Shown here piece by piece: positions 44,773 through 53,348 of a stretch of DNA of 64,000 nt. The DNA comes from Thalassomonas sp. RHCl1 (GTDB lineage: Bacteria > Pseudomonadota > Gammaproteobacteria > Enterobacterales > Alteromonadaceae). Position numbers and translations under genes: made by a program. Positions within the stretch are counted from its first letter, which is position 1. Every line of letters starts with the position of its first letter. The notes beneath the pieces are model-generated. The model was not told the DNA's origin. It was given only the letters and a program-made list of their open reading frames with translations, and searched no databases. Location of the stretch: positions 124,001 to 188,000 of the forward strand of contig NZ_CANDNZ010000008.1 of assembly GCF_947387555.1 (NCBI RefSeq), in the 5' to 3' direction.

Positions 44773-46380
44773 ATGTTTCTGCAGTTATCGATAGCTCAAA
44801 AAATTCATGCGGTATTGGTTGGCATTGCCCTGGTCCTTTTAAGTGCGACCATTTTTTTCTTTTACCACGATGAAAAGGATTTAGCGGAAGGTTTTGTGAC
44901 CCAAAACCTGGAAAGTACGGCACTAAATTATTTTGATTCCGTTAATATCATGATGTTAACCGGGACGATTGCTAACCGAAAAATCATCCAGGATAAGATA
45001 CTGACTCAGGAAGGCATAGTAGAAGCACGTATTATCCGGGCCCCTAAAGTGGTGGAGATGTTCGGCGAAGGATTTAGCGATCAAGGCGCGACCACGGAAT
45101 TTGAACGCCAGGGCCTGGCGGGAGTAAAGGCCTTTAATTCGATTGAGCGCGACGGCAAGCCGATGAAAGAATTCATTATGCCGATGCGTGCCAGTGAGAA
45201 CTATCGCGGCACCGACTGTTTAGCCTGTCACCAGGCCAAGGAAGGTGAGATTTTAGGTGCGGTAAAACTCACTTATGATTTATCCAAGGTTGAAGAAGAC
45301 ATTACCGAGTCCATTATCCATGCGGCTTTAATACAGCTGGCCCTGACCATTATAGGTTTTACCCTGCTCAGCGTGGCCTTGACCCGCCTGGTGTTGTTCC
45401 GCTTAAAACGTTTATGTAAGACTATTAAAAGCGTCGAGAAAAATCTTGATTTAAACCAGGATATTAAAGTGCATTTTCCGGATGAGCTTGGGGCGGTGAG
45501 CCAGGCGCTGAACAGTATGATGGCTAAATTCAAGGAAAGTTTTTTGGCAATCTCCGAGGCGAATCAGCAGCTTATTGGCTCTGCGACCAAGGTAGATGAG
45601 ATTTCCACCTTGACCCGGGAGGCGGTCCTGAGCCAGAAAAACGGCACAGATTCGGTAGCCGCGGCCATTAATGAACTGGATGCTTCCGCCAACGAAGTAC
45701 AGCAAAACACCCAAAGCGCCGCCGATAAGTCGGTATCCGCCAATGAAAGGGCGTCGCAAGGCTTACAGCTGGTCACCGCCGCCAGTGCCGGCATCAACCA
45801 GTTACGGGATCAGGTACTGGACAATACCCGGATGATCACCGAGTTAAACGAGAAAACCAAAGAGGTGGGCACGGTACTGGATGTGATCACCGGCATTGCC
45901 GAACAAACCAATTTGCTGGCCCTGAATGCGGCAATAGAAGCGGCCAGGGCAGGAGAGCAGGGGCGAGGATTTGCCGTGGTTGCCGATGAGGTACGCTCGC
46001 TGGCACTGCGCACCCGGGAGTCAACCGAGCAAATCAAGGCCACCCTGGACAGCTTACAGCGGGAGTCGGGCAATGCCGTAACTTCTATGAATGAAGTGAG
46101 CGAACTGGCCCATGAAAAAGCAGAAGATGTGATTAATGTTGCCGACTTGCTCAATGAGATCACCGGACAAATCAAAGAGCTGGATGATTTAAACTGCCAG
46201 ATTGCCAGCGCCGCCCAACAACAGAATGTTGCCGCCGATGAGATCAATGTTAACGTGGTGCATATCAGTGATGTTGCAGAGCAATCCAGTGAGGATGCCA
46301 TCAGGGGCAAACAGGTCAGTGAACATTTACTGGAATTGGCTTACGCCTTAAATAAACAGTTGTCTAAATTTAAACTGTAG
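44773..46380 (+). CDS. Methyl-accepting chemotaxis protein with heme c sensor domain
   Basis: A 535-residue protein with a membrane helix near residues 12-30, a periplasmic domain of about 150 residues, a second helix near 179-200, a HAMP region and the MCP signalling domain (EQTNLLALNAAIEAARAGEQGRGFAVVADEVRSLALRT at the tip). The periplasmic part holds a heme c attachment motif, C149-L-A-C152-H153, in a context (MRASENYRGTDCLACHQAKEGE) typical of the Tll0287-like/DUF3365 sensors. It could sense redox state, NO or oxygen and steer swimming through CheA. An FNR/CRP-like site lies upstream. Confidence 0.85.
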   Translation: MFLQLSIAQKIHAVLVGIALVLLSATIFFFYHDEKDLAEGFVTQNLESTALNYFDSVNIMMLTGTIANRKIIQDKILTQEGIVEARIIRAPKVVEMFGEGFSDQGATTEFERQGLAGVKAFNSIERDGKPMKEFIMPMRASENYRGTDCLACHQAKEGEILGAVKLTYDLSKVEEDITESIIHAALIQLALTIIGFTLLSVALTRLVLFRLKRLCKTIKSVEKNLDLNQDIKVHFPDELGAVSQALNSMMAKFKESFLAISEANQQLIGSATKVDEISTLTREAVLSQKNGTDSVAAAINELDASANEVQQNTQSAADKSVSANERASQGLQLVTAASAGINQLRDQVLDNTRMITELNEKTKEVGTVLDVITGIAEQTNLLALNAAIEAARAGEQGRGFAVVADEVRSLALRTRESTEQIKATLDSLQRESGNAVTSMNEVSELAHEKAEDVINVADLLNEITGQIKELDDLNCQIASAAQQQNVAADEINVNVVHISDVAEQSSEDAIRGKQVSEHLLELAYALNKQLSKFKL

Positions 46381-46406
46381 CGGAGAGTTTTCAGAGTCCG
46401 GATAAA

Positions 46407-46436
46407 ACAAAAGCCTCTGCAGGCAGGGGCTTTTGT
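46407..46436 (+). terminator. Terminator hairpin after the chemoreceptor gene
   Basis: ACAAAAGCC (46407-46415) pairs with GGCTTTTGT (46428-46436), with part of the 12-base interior also able to pair. It lies 26 bases past the stop, and the 3' arm carries a short T-run. Confidence 0.65.
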
Positions 46437-46529
46437 TGTGCTATGTGTTGCTAAGTATTGAGGTTCATTGCCTTTTCCCTGGCTTGTTACCTCAAGATAT
46501 TAACTGGTCACATATGGGTTTTCTTATTA

Positions 46530-46721
46530 TTAATAATATCTGTCTTCCCGATTATGAGCCTGAGGATCTTCGATGATTTCCTCAAAATCGACTTCAAAGC
46601 TGTTGTTGTTTTCAGTATCAGCCATATAAATAGTACGGGTAGAGCCATCGATCCAGGTGACTGTGCCACTGCCCTTTTTGCTGCCGCACTTCATGCCTAT
46701 ATGAATATCTTTAAATTCCAT
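46530..46721 (-). CDS. Small hypothetical protein, 63 residues
   Basis: The ATG at 46721 has an excellent AGGAGGAG site upstream. The 63-residue soluble product (MEFKDIHIGMKCGSKKGSGT ... MADTENNNSFEVDFEEIIED) has a beta-rich start and an acidic C-terminus, possibly a small SH3-like fold. I recognise no family. It lies alone on the minus strand between the chemoreceptor and anmK. A longer start at 46748 would place the ribosome-binding site inside the coding region, so it is rejected. Confidence 0.7.
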   Translation of the reverse strand: MEFKDIHIGMKCGSKKGSGTVTWIDGSTRTIYMADTENNNSFEVDFEEIIEDPQAHNREDRYY

Positions 46722-46901
46722 TGCTCCTCCTTGTTCGTTGGTACACAACAGGTATACCTGCTTAGATTGTTTTAAATGAAATTAGTTCAATAATTGACCA
46801 CAGCCGAGTTTGGAATGCAACATAAGTTGTGGTTTTTTTAAGCAGTCAACTCTTAAGTATAGAGTAAAATAATCTCAGGTCTAGCCTTTATGACAATCTT
46901 A

Positions 46902-48011
46902 TTAAGGTTCAAAGACCTGGCCCAGTACACATGCCCGGCTGGCACCGGTTACCGCCGGGACGTTGCCGGGAATTTTTTTATCAAAAGCAAAAGCCAGCCA
47001 GGCAAAGGCCATGGCTTCAAGGGCATCGCTGTCGATATTGAGGGTATCGCTTTGTGCAAGGGTAAAGCCTGTTAACCGGGCGGATAGCAGGGTGGTCAGG
47101 TAGCTGTTTTGGCAGCCGCCGCCACACAGATATACGGTGCCGCTTTGGCTTAATGCCTTTATCTCCTGAGCAATAGAATGGGCGGTGAGTGCGGTCAGGC
47201 TTGCCTGGATATCGCTGGCGTTAAGCTCAAATGAAGCTAATTTCTGAGCGAGCCAGTCATGATGGAAATGTTCCCGGCCGGTGCTTTTCGGGGCCGGTTT
47301 TTGAAAGTAGTCATCGTCGAGCAATGCCGTCAGTAATTTTTCATTGATCTCACCGGAAGCTCCCCACTGGCCATCATCGTCATAACGCCCCTGATGATGT
47401 TGCTGGTACCAGCTGTCTAACAGGGCATTGCCCGGACCGGTATCAAATCCGAGCAGGGTTTTATCCTTATTGCCGGGCAAATAGGTGATATTGGCGATGC
47501 CGCCGATATTGACGACAAAAATATCTTGTGTGCTACTTGGAAACAGTGCCTGGTGAAAAGCCGGGACTAACGGGGCGCCCTGACCGCCAAGCGCCATGTC
47601 TTTGTGCCGGAACTGGCCAATCACCCGGATACCGGTTAATGTTGCCAGGATTTGGCTACAGCCTATTTGCAGGGTAAAAGGAGCCTTGAGTCCCGGACGG
47701 TGGCGTATGGTCTGGCCATGATTGCCGATGGCAATAATGTCTTCTGGTGTGAGTTTTTCCCGGCTTAAGAAAGCGGCAACCGCATCGGCGAATATTTGCC
47801 CTAAAGAGACGTCTAAAGCAAAGGCCCGGTCAATTTCATTGCTGCCCGGGACATATAAAGCCATGATCTGTTCGCGGATATCTTGCCGGTAAGGCTGATA
47901 ATATTTAGCTACCAGTCGGGGGGACTGATGGCTAAAGTCCACTAACGCCAAGTCTATACCGTCGGCACTGGTGCCTGACATCAGGCCGATATAGAACTTA
48001 GCCTGGCTCAT
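46902..48011 (-). CDS. anmK: Anhydro-N-acetylmuramic acid kinase
   Basis: A 369-residue cytoplasmic sugar kinase of the AnmK family, with the N-terminal ATP motif IGLMSGTSADGIDLALVDF, the central GNHGQTIRHRPG and NIGGIANITYLPG, GFDTGPGNALLD and the C-terminal YLCGGGCQNSYL. It converts 1,6-anhydro-MurNAc from recycled peptidoglycan to MurNAc-6-phosphate. The start lies 5 bases after the stop of the M23 endopeptidase gene, so cell-wall cleavage and recycling genes are co-transcribed. Confidence 0.94.
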   Translation of the reverse strand: MSQAKFYIGLMSGTSADGIDLALVDFSHQSPRLVAKYYQPYRQDIREQIMALYVPGSNEIDRAFALDVSLGQIFADAVAAFLSREKLTPEDIIAIGNHGQTIRHRPGLKAPFTLQIGCSQILATLTGIRVIGQFRHKDMALGGQGAPLVPAFHQALFPSSTQDIFVVNIGGIANITYLPGNKDKTLLGFDTGPGNALLDSWYQQHHQGRYDDDGQWGASGEINEKLLTALLDDDYFQKPAPKSTGREHFHHDWLAQKLASFELNASDIQASLTALTAHSIAQEIKALSQSGTVYLCGGGCQNSYLTTLLSARLTGFTLAQSDTLNIDSDALEAMAFAWLAFAFDKKIPGNVPAVTGASRACVLGQVFEP

Positions 48012-48016
48012 GTTGG

Positions 48017-49528
48017 TTAGTTTTCCGTGGCTTGCATTGCCAATAATGCCTGCCTGGAGCCGTCAAGCTCTGCCAGGCGTTGTTTGGATATTTGTGCAAA
48101 TTCATTTTTATATTTCTTCGCGATCGGCTGGGCATCCGGTAACTTCACCGTACGCGGATTGCGGTGCACGCCGTTAACCAGGAATTCATAATGCAGATGC
48201 GGTGCCTGCGACATACCGGTGGAGCCGACATAACCTATGACCTGCCCCTGCTTAACCCGCTGGCCTTTTTTCACGGCATGTTTGGAGAAGTGCAAGTATT
48301 TGGTGACGATACCGTTGCCGTGCTGGATAAAAACATAATTACCGTTGAACTTGTTATAGGTGGCATGGGTGACCCGGCCATTGCCGGAGGCGACAACCGG
48401 GGTGCCTCTTTTGGCGGCATAGTCGGTGCCGTTATGAGACTTCCAGCGTTTCTGGATCGGGTGGAAACGCTTGCGTTTAAAGTTGGAGCTGATGTATTTA
48501 AAATTCACCGGTGCCCGCAAAAATGCCTTGCGCATGCTGTTGCCGTCCGGAGAGTAATATTCGCCGTCTTTAAAACGTATTGCCTGGAAGGCCTCGTTCT
48601 GGTTGATAAACTCAGCGGCTAAAATATTGCCGGTGCCAATATATTCGCCGTCGACATATTGTTTTTCATAAACGACATGAAAACTGTCGCCGGAGCGGAT
48701 ATCCATGGCGAAGTCGATATCCCAGCCAAAAATATTGGCTAAATTGATGATTTGCCCGTCGGTCATGCCGGCACTCGCGGCGGTATGCCAGAAACTGCTG
48801 GAAATAATGCCGTTGGCCATGGCTTCGCGTATTTCCACTTCTTTGACATCTGTAGTGGAGTGGTAGCTATCGTCTTTTAATGTGACTGCCAAAGTCTTGA
48901 TTTTCGAGAGCGGATATTCAAGCGCTACCAAAGTGCCGTTATTATCACTGCCCAGGCGTAAATTGTCGCCGACCTTAATTTTTTTCAGCAGCTTAGTATT
49001 TTTTCCTTTGGCGTTGATCACTTTATGGGTAACCGAAGCACCGTAGCCGGCACGTTTTAATATTTTTGCCAGGGAGTCGCCGTTGCGTACCTTGGCCGTC
49101 TGCCAGGAGATTTTTGCTGTTTGCACCTCGCTTGCTGATTTTTTCGCCGGTAAAGCTTGCTCCTGAGGTAAAAACGGACCTACGCTGCCGGCAGGATAAA
49201 GGTTTGCAGCGGTAGTCGTTGTCGCCGGCGCTTTAGGGGCCGGGGCTTGTGTTATTTGCTTTTGTTCGCTGACATTATTTTCAGCCGTCACCTTAGGGGT
49301 AGTCTGGCTTTTTTCTGAAGGGGCCGAATTGACCAGTTCTAATTCCTGGCCGGGCACATTCACCTGGTAACGTTTGCCTACCTGCAGGGTATTAGCGTTG
49401 TTTTGGCGGCTGGCAGTGGCTTTTTCTGAGGGAATAAACAAGACCAGCATTAAAATAATACTGAAGGAGCTAATAATAACTTTGTGTTTCTTGGGGAGTT
49501 CTAAATACAAATTCTTTATATTATTCAA
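48017..49528 (-). CDS. M23-family murein endopeptidase (MepM-like)
   Basis: A 503-residue protein with an N-terminal membrane anchor (VIISSFSIILMLVLFIPS) and a Pro/Ala/Thr-rich linker. An OapA/LysM-like region (WQTAKVRNGDSLAKILKRAGY, ~141-161) precedes a C-terminal LytM/M23 domain with the zinc ligands in KSHNGTDYAAKRGTPV and QAPHLHYEF. It should cut peptide crosslinks of peptidoglycan during growth. The domain order and its place between tyrS and anmK match the MepM-like proteins of related marine gammaproteobacteria. Confidence 0.88.
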   Translation of the reverse strand: MNNIKNLYLELPKKHKVIISSFSIILMLVLFIPSEKATASRQNNANTLQVGKRYQVNVPGQELELVNSAPSEKSQTTPKVTAENNVSEQKQITQAPAPKAPATTTTAANLYPAGSVGPFLPQEQALPAKKSASEVQTAKISWQTAKVRNGDSLAKILKRAGYGASVTHKVINAKGKNTKLLKKIKVGDNLRLGSDNNGTLVALEYPLSKIKTLAVTLKDDSYHSTTDVKEVEIREAMANGIISSSFWHTAASAGMTDGQIINLANIFGWDIDFAMDIRSGDSFHVVYEKQYVDGEYIGTGNILAAEFINQNEAFQAIRFKDGEYYSPDGNSMRKAFLRAPVNFKYISSNFKRKRFHPIQKRWKSHNGTDYAAKRGTPVVASGNGRVTHATYNKFNGNYVFIQHGNGIVTKYLHFSKHAVKKGQRVKQGQVIGYVGSTGMSQAPHLHYEFLVNGVHRNPRTVKLPDAQPIAKKYKNEFAQISKQRLAELDGSRQALLAMQATEN

Positions 49529-49684
49529 GAGATTACTGCTTCGTCTGTTGTTCGTTTACTATCCTGTAATCCTAACTATACCAAAAAATAACGCAGGAAA
49601 CAGCTATAGGGTTTTATCCTAAGGGAAAATTGCAGTAGAATTCGCCAACTATTTTGTAATTAAACACCATGTGGAGCCGAGTAA

Positions 49685-50887
49685 ATGACAGATGTCAGCC
49701 AGGCGTTTGCGGAGATAAAACGCGGCGCAGAAGAAATCTTGCTGGAAGATGAATTATTAGAAAAATTAAAGCAAGGTAAGCCGTTAAAGATCAAAGCAGG
49801 ATTTGATCCGACGGCGCCGGATCTGCATTTAGGTCATACCGTGCTTATCAATAAACTTCGCCAGTTCCAGCAGTTAGGTCATGAAGTGATCTTTCTGATC
49901 GGTGATTTCACCGGCATGATCGGCGATCCTACCGGCAAAAACGTTACCCGCAAGCCGCTAAGCCAGGATGACGTGCTGGCCAATGCCGAAACTTATAAAG
50001 AGCAGGTGTTTAAAATTCTTGACCCAAACAAAACCCGGGTAGAGTTTAACTCCACCTGGATGGAGCCGCTTGGCGCCGCAGGTATGTTAAAACTGGCTTC
50101 ACGGCAAACCGTGGCCCGTATGATGGAGCGTGACGACTTTAAAAAACGTTATGCCGGCGGCCAGGCGATTGCCATTCATGAGTTTATGTACCCTCTGGTG
50201 CAGGGCTGGGATTCTGTGGCGCTGGAAGCGGATGTGGAATTAGGCGGTACCGATCAGAAGTTCAACCTCTTAATGGGACGTGAGCTGCAAAAGGGCGAAG
50301 GACAAAGACCGCAAACCGTACTGATGATGCCGTTGCTGGAAGGTTTGGACGGTGTACAGAAAATGTCTAAGTCGTTGGGTAACTATATCGGCATTACCGA
50401 TACGCCTAACGATATGTTCGGCAAGATCATGTCGATTTCCGATGATTTGATGTGGCGTTATTACCAGCTGTTAAGCTTTAAGCCGCTGGAACATATCGAA
50501 GGCTTGAAAGCGAAAGTGGCTGAAGGTTCAAATCCGCGTGATGTTAAAATTGAACTGGCAAAAGAGCTGATCGCCCGTTTCCATGACGAAGCCGCGGCCG
50601 AAGGTGCGCATCAGGAATTTATTAACCGTTTCCAAAAAGGCGCCTTGCCGGATGATATGCCGGAATTAACCATAGCAGCCGCTGACGGTGGTGTTATTGC
50701 GATTGCCAACCTGCTTAAAGAAGCCGGCCTGGTGAGCAGCACCTCTGAAGCCATGCGTATGATCAAGCAAGGTGCGGTGAAAATTGACGGTGAAAAGGTC
50801 TCGGATAATAAGCTGACCATCACCGCAGGAAGTGAAGCCGTGTACCAGGTCGGTAAGCGTAAGTTTGCCAAGGTAACTTTAGCGTAA
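49685..50887 (+). CDS. tyrS: Tyrosyl-tRNA synthetase
   Basis: A 400-residue class I aminoacyl-tRNA synthetase with the HIGH-type motif [13 protein letters not shown] (residues ~43-55), the KMSKS signature in [12 protein letters not shown] (~224-235) and a C-terminal S4 RNA-binding domain ([16 protein letters not shown]). It charges tRNA-Tyr. The length and motif spacing match the TyrRS type 2 common in this group. It is divergent from the M23 endopeptidase gene; GGAG lies 8 bases before the ATG. A strong terminator follows. Confidence 0.95.
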   Translation: MTDVSQAFAEIKRGAEEILLEDELLEKLKQGKPLKIKAGFDPTAPDLHLGHTVLINKLRQFQQLGHEVIFLIGDFTGMIGDPTGKNVTRKPLSQDDVLANAETYKEQVFKILDPNKTRVEFNSTWMEPLGAAGMLKLASRQTVARMMERDDFKKRYAGGQAIAIHEFMYPLVQGWDSVALEADVELGGTDQKFNLLMGRELQKGEGQRPQTVLMMPLLEGLDGVQKMSKSLGNYIGITDTPNDMFGKIMSISDDLMWRYYQLLSFKPLEHIEGLKAKVAEGSNPRDVKIELAKELIARFHDEAAAEGAHQEFINRFQKGALPDDMPELTIAAADGGVIAIANLLKEAGLVSSTSEAMRMIKQGAVKIDGEKVSDNKLTITAGSEAVYQVGKRKFAKVTLA

Positions 50888-50917
50888 GCGCTCTTCCCTT
50901 AACATTTTTATCTTTAG

Positions 50918-50953
50918 AAAAGCCGGTTCATTTGACTGAATCGGCTTTTTTTT
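50918..50953 (+). terminator. Intrinsic terminator of tyrS
   Basis: AAAAGCCGGTTCA (50918-50930) pairs with TGAATCGGCTTTT (50936-50948, one G-T pair) around a 5-base loop and runs into eight or more Ts. It lies 31 bases past the tyrS stop. Confidence 0.9.
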
Positions 50954-51002
50954 GTTCTTGATCAAGCTCTGCTGTTTTATCAACAGCCGCCATTCTGATT
51001 TG

Positions 51003-51016
51003 TTGATCCATATCAT
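51003..51016 (+). promoter_or_regulatory. FNR/DNR-like site upstream of nosR
   Basis: TTGAT-CCAT-ATCAT matches TTGAT-N4-ATCAA at 9 of 10 positions. A -10-like TATACA (51036-51041) begins about 26 bases past its centre, close to the class II spacing for FNR-type activators. Activation of nos genes by FNR/DNR-family regulators under low oxygen is well known. A separate perfect 10-base palindrome CTTGATCAAG (50957-50966) sits further upstream. Confidence 0.55.
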
Positions 51017-51041
51017 ATTCGCCATCAGGTGACCCTATACA

Positions 51042-51060
51042 CTGTGACATATTGTCGCAG
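51042..51060. promoter_or_regulatory. Imperfect palindrome at the nosR start region
   Basis: CTGTGACA-TAT-TGTCGCAG is an inverted repeat with one mismatch in 8-base arms, placed just after the -10-like TATACA. The position would suit a repressor or a nitrogen-oxide-responsive regulator. The binding protein is not identifiable. Confidence 0.4.
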
Positions 51061-51157
51061 TTGCTTCATTTTACCGTGATTTATTTTGCTGAACCTTGGC
51101 TGAGTCCATAGTGAAATAAAAACAAAAAATGTTGATGAACAGGGTGCTGTTAATCTG

Positions 51158-53293
51158 ATGTTGAACTCTTTTTTTGTGAACAGGCTAATGACCTTACTCT
51201 TGAGTGTTGTTGCCTTATTAAGTTTTTCCCTGCCGGTGCAGGCATTATTTGTCAGTCCGCCAAAAGCGCCCGAGCCCATTATCAAACAACTTTTCCCGGA
51301 AGCAACCAGCATAGGTGAAAAATCCGGTGAACCTCCCGTCTGGAAAATATTAAAAGGCGAACAAGTTTTAGGTTATGCCTTTGAAACCAATGATATTGCC
51401 AAGATCCCCGCTTACTCCGGCGAGCCGGTCAATATGCTGGTGGCCTTTGATGCTGAAGGGGTTTATATCGGGGCGAAAGTGCTTGAACACCATGAACCCA
51501 TCATTCTTGCCGGTATTCCCGAGTCTAAATTATATGAGTTTGCCGATCAGTATACCGGCTTGAATGTCAGTCAGCGCCTGAAAGTCGGTGGTAATAAACA
51601 AGATGACATGATCCATCTCGACGGTTTATCCGGTGCTACCGTAACCGTTATGGTGATGAATGTTGCTATTACCAAGTCGGCCACTAAAGTGGCGCGCTCG
51701 CTGGGCATTATCGAGGAAAGTGATGAAATCAAACAGCCGATGGCGACCTTGCTGCCGGATGTTTATGCACAGGCAAACTGGCAACAGCTTACCGGCGACG
51801 GCTCGATCAGAAAGCTCTATCTTGACCGGGCTGCAATAGATCAAGCTTTTGTCGGCACAGAAGCCGAACATATCGATGAAGCCACTGCAGAGCAAAAAAA
51901 GGATATGTTTGCCGAGGTGTATTTTGCCCAGCTCGACATTGAAAATATCGGCCGTAATGTCTTGGGTGATCAGGAATATGCCTGGTTAAAAGAAGAGCTT
52001 AAGCCGGGGGAGCATGCGCTGATCCTGATGGGGAACGGCTACTCCTTTAAAGGTTCGGGTTATGTGCGCGGCGGTATTTTTGACCGTATCCAGTTGCTGC
52101 AAAGTGATGAAGCCATAGCTTTTCGCGACCTCGACCATCACAGGATCACGGATATTGCTATCGCCGGTGCGCCGGATTTCAGTGAAAAGTCTATTTTTAT
52201 TATCCGCGAGCACGAGGAGTTTAATCCCGGAGTCGACTGGCAGCTGGAGCTGCTGGTGCGCCGGCAAACGGGACCTGTCGACAGTATTTTTACCAGTTTT
52301 AAGGGCGATTACAGTACTTTGGACAAATATGTGCACCGTCCGCCCGTGGTGTTGCCTGAGCCCGAATTAACCCTTACCCAGCAAGTGTGGCAGGAGCACA
52401 GCCTGGAAGTCACTATTTTACTGGGCTTGATGGCGGTCTTGCTGGCGACCCTATTCTTCCAGGATGTCTTGGTGCGTCATCCGAGCTTTTTACATAATTT
52501 CCGCCATGGCTTTTTGGTGGTCACTGTGGTCTTTATCGGTTGGGTCTGGGGCGGGCAGCTGTCCGTGGTCAATGTCTTTACCTTTTTACAGGCCTTTATG
52601 AGTGATTTTTCCTGGGATCTGTTCCTGCTCGACCCGGTGATCTTTATCCTCTGGATAGCCGCTGCCGTGACTATTTTGTTGTGGGGACGTGCCGTGTATT
52701 GTGGTTGGTTATGTCCTTTCGGCGCCCTGCAGGAATTGCTTAATGTTTTTGCCCGCTATATCAAGATACCGCAAGTCGAATTGCCGTTTGCCGTGCATGA
52801 GCGCTTGTGGGCGATTAAGTATTTAATTTTATTGGCACTGTTTGGCCTGTCGCTGGACTCTTTAGCCCTGGCCGAGCAGTTTGCCGAAATCGAACCTTTT
52901 AAAACTACCTTTTTACTGAAGTTTGACCGCCAGTGGCCTTTTGTTTTCTGGGCTGTTTTCCTGCTGGTGATCAATTTATTCAACCGTAAGTTTTTCTGTC
53001 GCTATTTGTGCCCGCTGGGCGCGGCCTTGTCTACCAGCAACAGCATCAGGTTATTTAACTGGCTTAAGCGCCGCCCTGAATGCGGCCAGCCTTGTAAAAC
53101 CTGTGCCAAAGAATGCGAAATTCAGGCGATTTATCCCGACGGCACCATCAATATGCGGGAGTGCCATTACTGCCTGGATTGCCAGATCACTTACTTTAAC
53201 GAGCAAAAATGTCCGCCGTTGAAAAAGCGGGCACGTAAGCAACGTCAATATAAAGAAAACCAGATAGAAGCCGTCACTGTCACCACCGAATAA
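51158..53293 (+). CDS. nosR: NosR, flavo-iron-sulfur protein for N2O reduction
   Basis: A 711-residue membrane protein. A signal peptide (LLSVVALLSFSLPVQA) leads to a periplasmic FMN-binding domain with the covalent-flavin motif LDGLSGATVT (T near residue 163). About five to six membrane helices follow, including the polyferredoxin motif CGWLCPFGALQELLN and its partner CRYLCPLGAA. The C-terminal cysteine clusters (CGQPCKTCAKECEIQAIYPDG and CHYCLDCQITYFNEQKCPP) hold two Fe-S clusters. NosR supplies electrons to NosZ and is needed for its expression. An ATG at 51188 is a possible later start. Confidence 0.93.
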   Translation: MLNSFFVNRLMTLLLSVVALLSFSLPVQALFVSPPKAPEPIIKQLFPEATSIGEKSGEPPVWKILKGEQVLGYAFETNDIAKIPAYSGEPVNMLVAFDAEGVYIGAKVLEHHEPIILAGIPESKLYEFADQYTGLNVSQRLKVGGNKQDDMIHLDGLSGATVTVMVMNVAITKSATKVARSLGIIEESDEIKQPMATLLPDVYAQANWQQLTGDGSIRKLYLDRAAIDQAFVGTEAEHIDEATAEQKKDMFAEVYFAQLDIENIGRNVLGDQEYAWLKEELKPGEHALILMGNGYSFKGSGYVRGGIFDRIQLLQSDEAIAFRDLDHHRITDIAIAGAPDFSEKSIFIIREHEEFNPGVDWQLELLVRRQTGPVDSIFTSFKGDYSTLDKYVHRPPVVLPEPELTLTQQVWQEHSLEVTILLGLMAVLLATLFFQDVLVRHPSFLHNFRHGFLVVTVVFIGWVWGGQLSVVNVFTFLQAFMSDFSWDLFLLDPVIFILWIAAAVTILLWGRAVYCGWLCPFGALQELLNVFARYIKIPQVELPFAVHERLWAIKYLILLALFGLSLDSLALAEQFAEIEPFKTTFLLKFDRQWPFVFWAVFLLVINLFNRKFFCRYLCPLGAALSTSNSIRLFNWLKRRPECGQPCKTCAKECEIQAIYPDGTINMRECHYCLDCQITYFNEQKCPPLKKRARKQRQYKENQIEAVTVTTE

Positions 53294-53314
53294 GCGAAGA
53301 AGGCGATAGTCAGC

Positions 53315-53328
53315 TTGATATTTATAAA
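53315..53328 (+). promoter_or_regulatory. FNR-like sequence just before nosZ
   Basis: TTGAT-ATTT-ATAAA matches the FNR consensus at 9 of 10 arm positions but ends only 20 bases before the nosZ start. That is too close for a usual activator of nosZ, so it may be chance in AT-rich DNA. Confidence 0.25.
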
Positions 53329-53348
53329 TTATAAGTCACTGGAGAACC

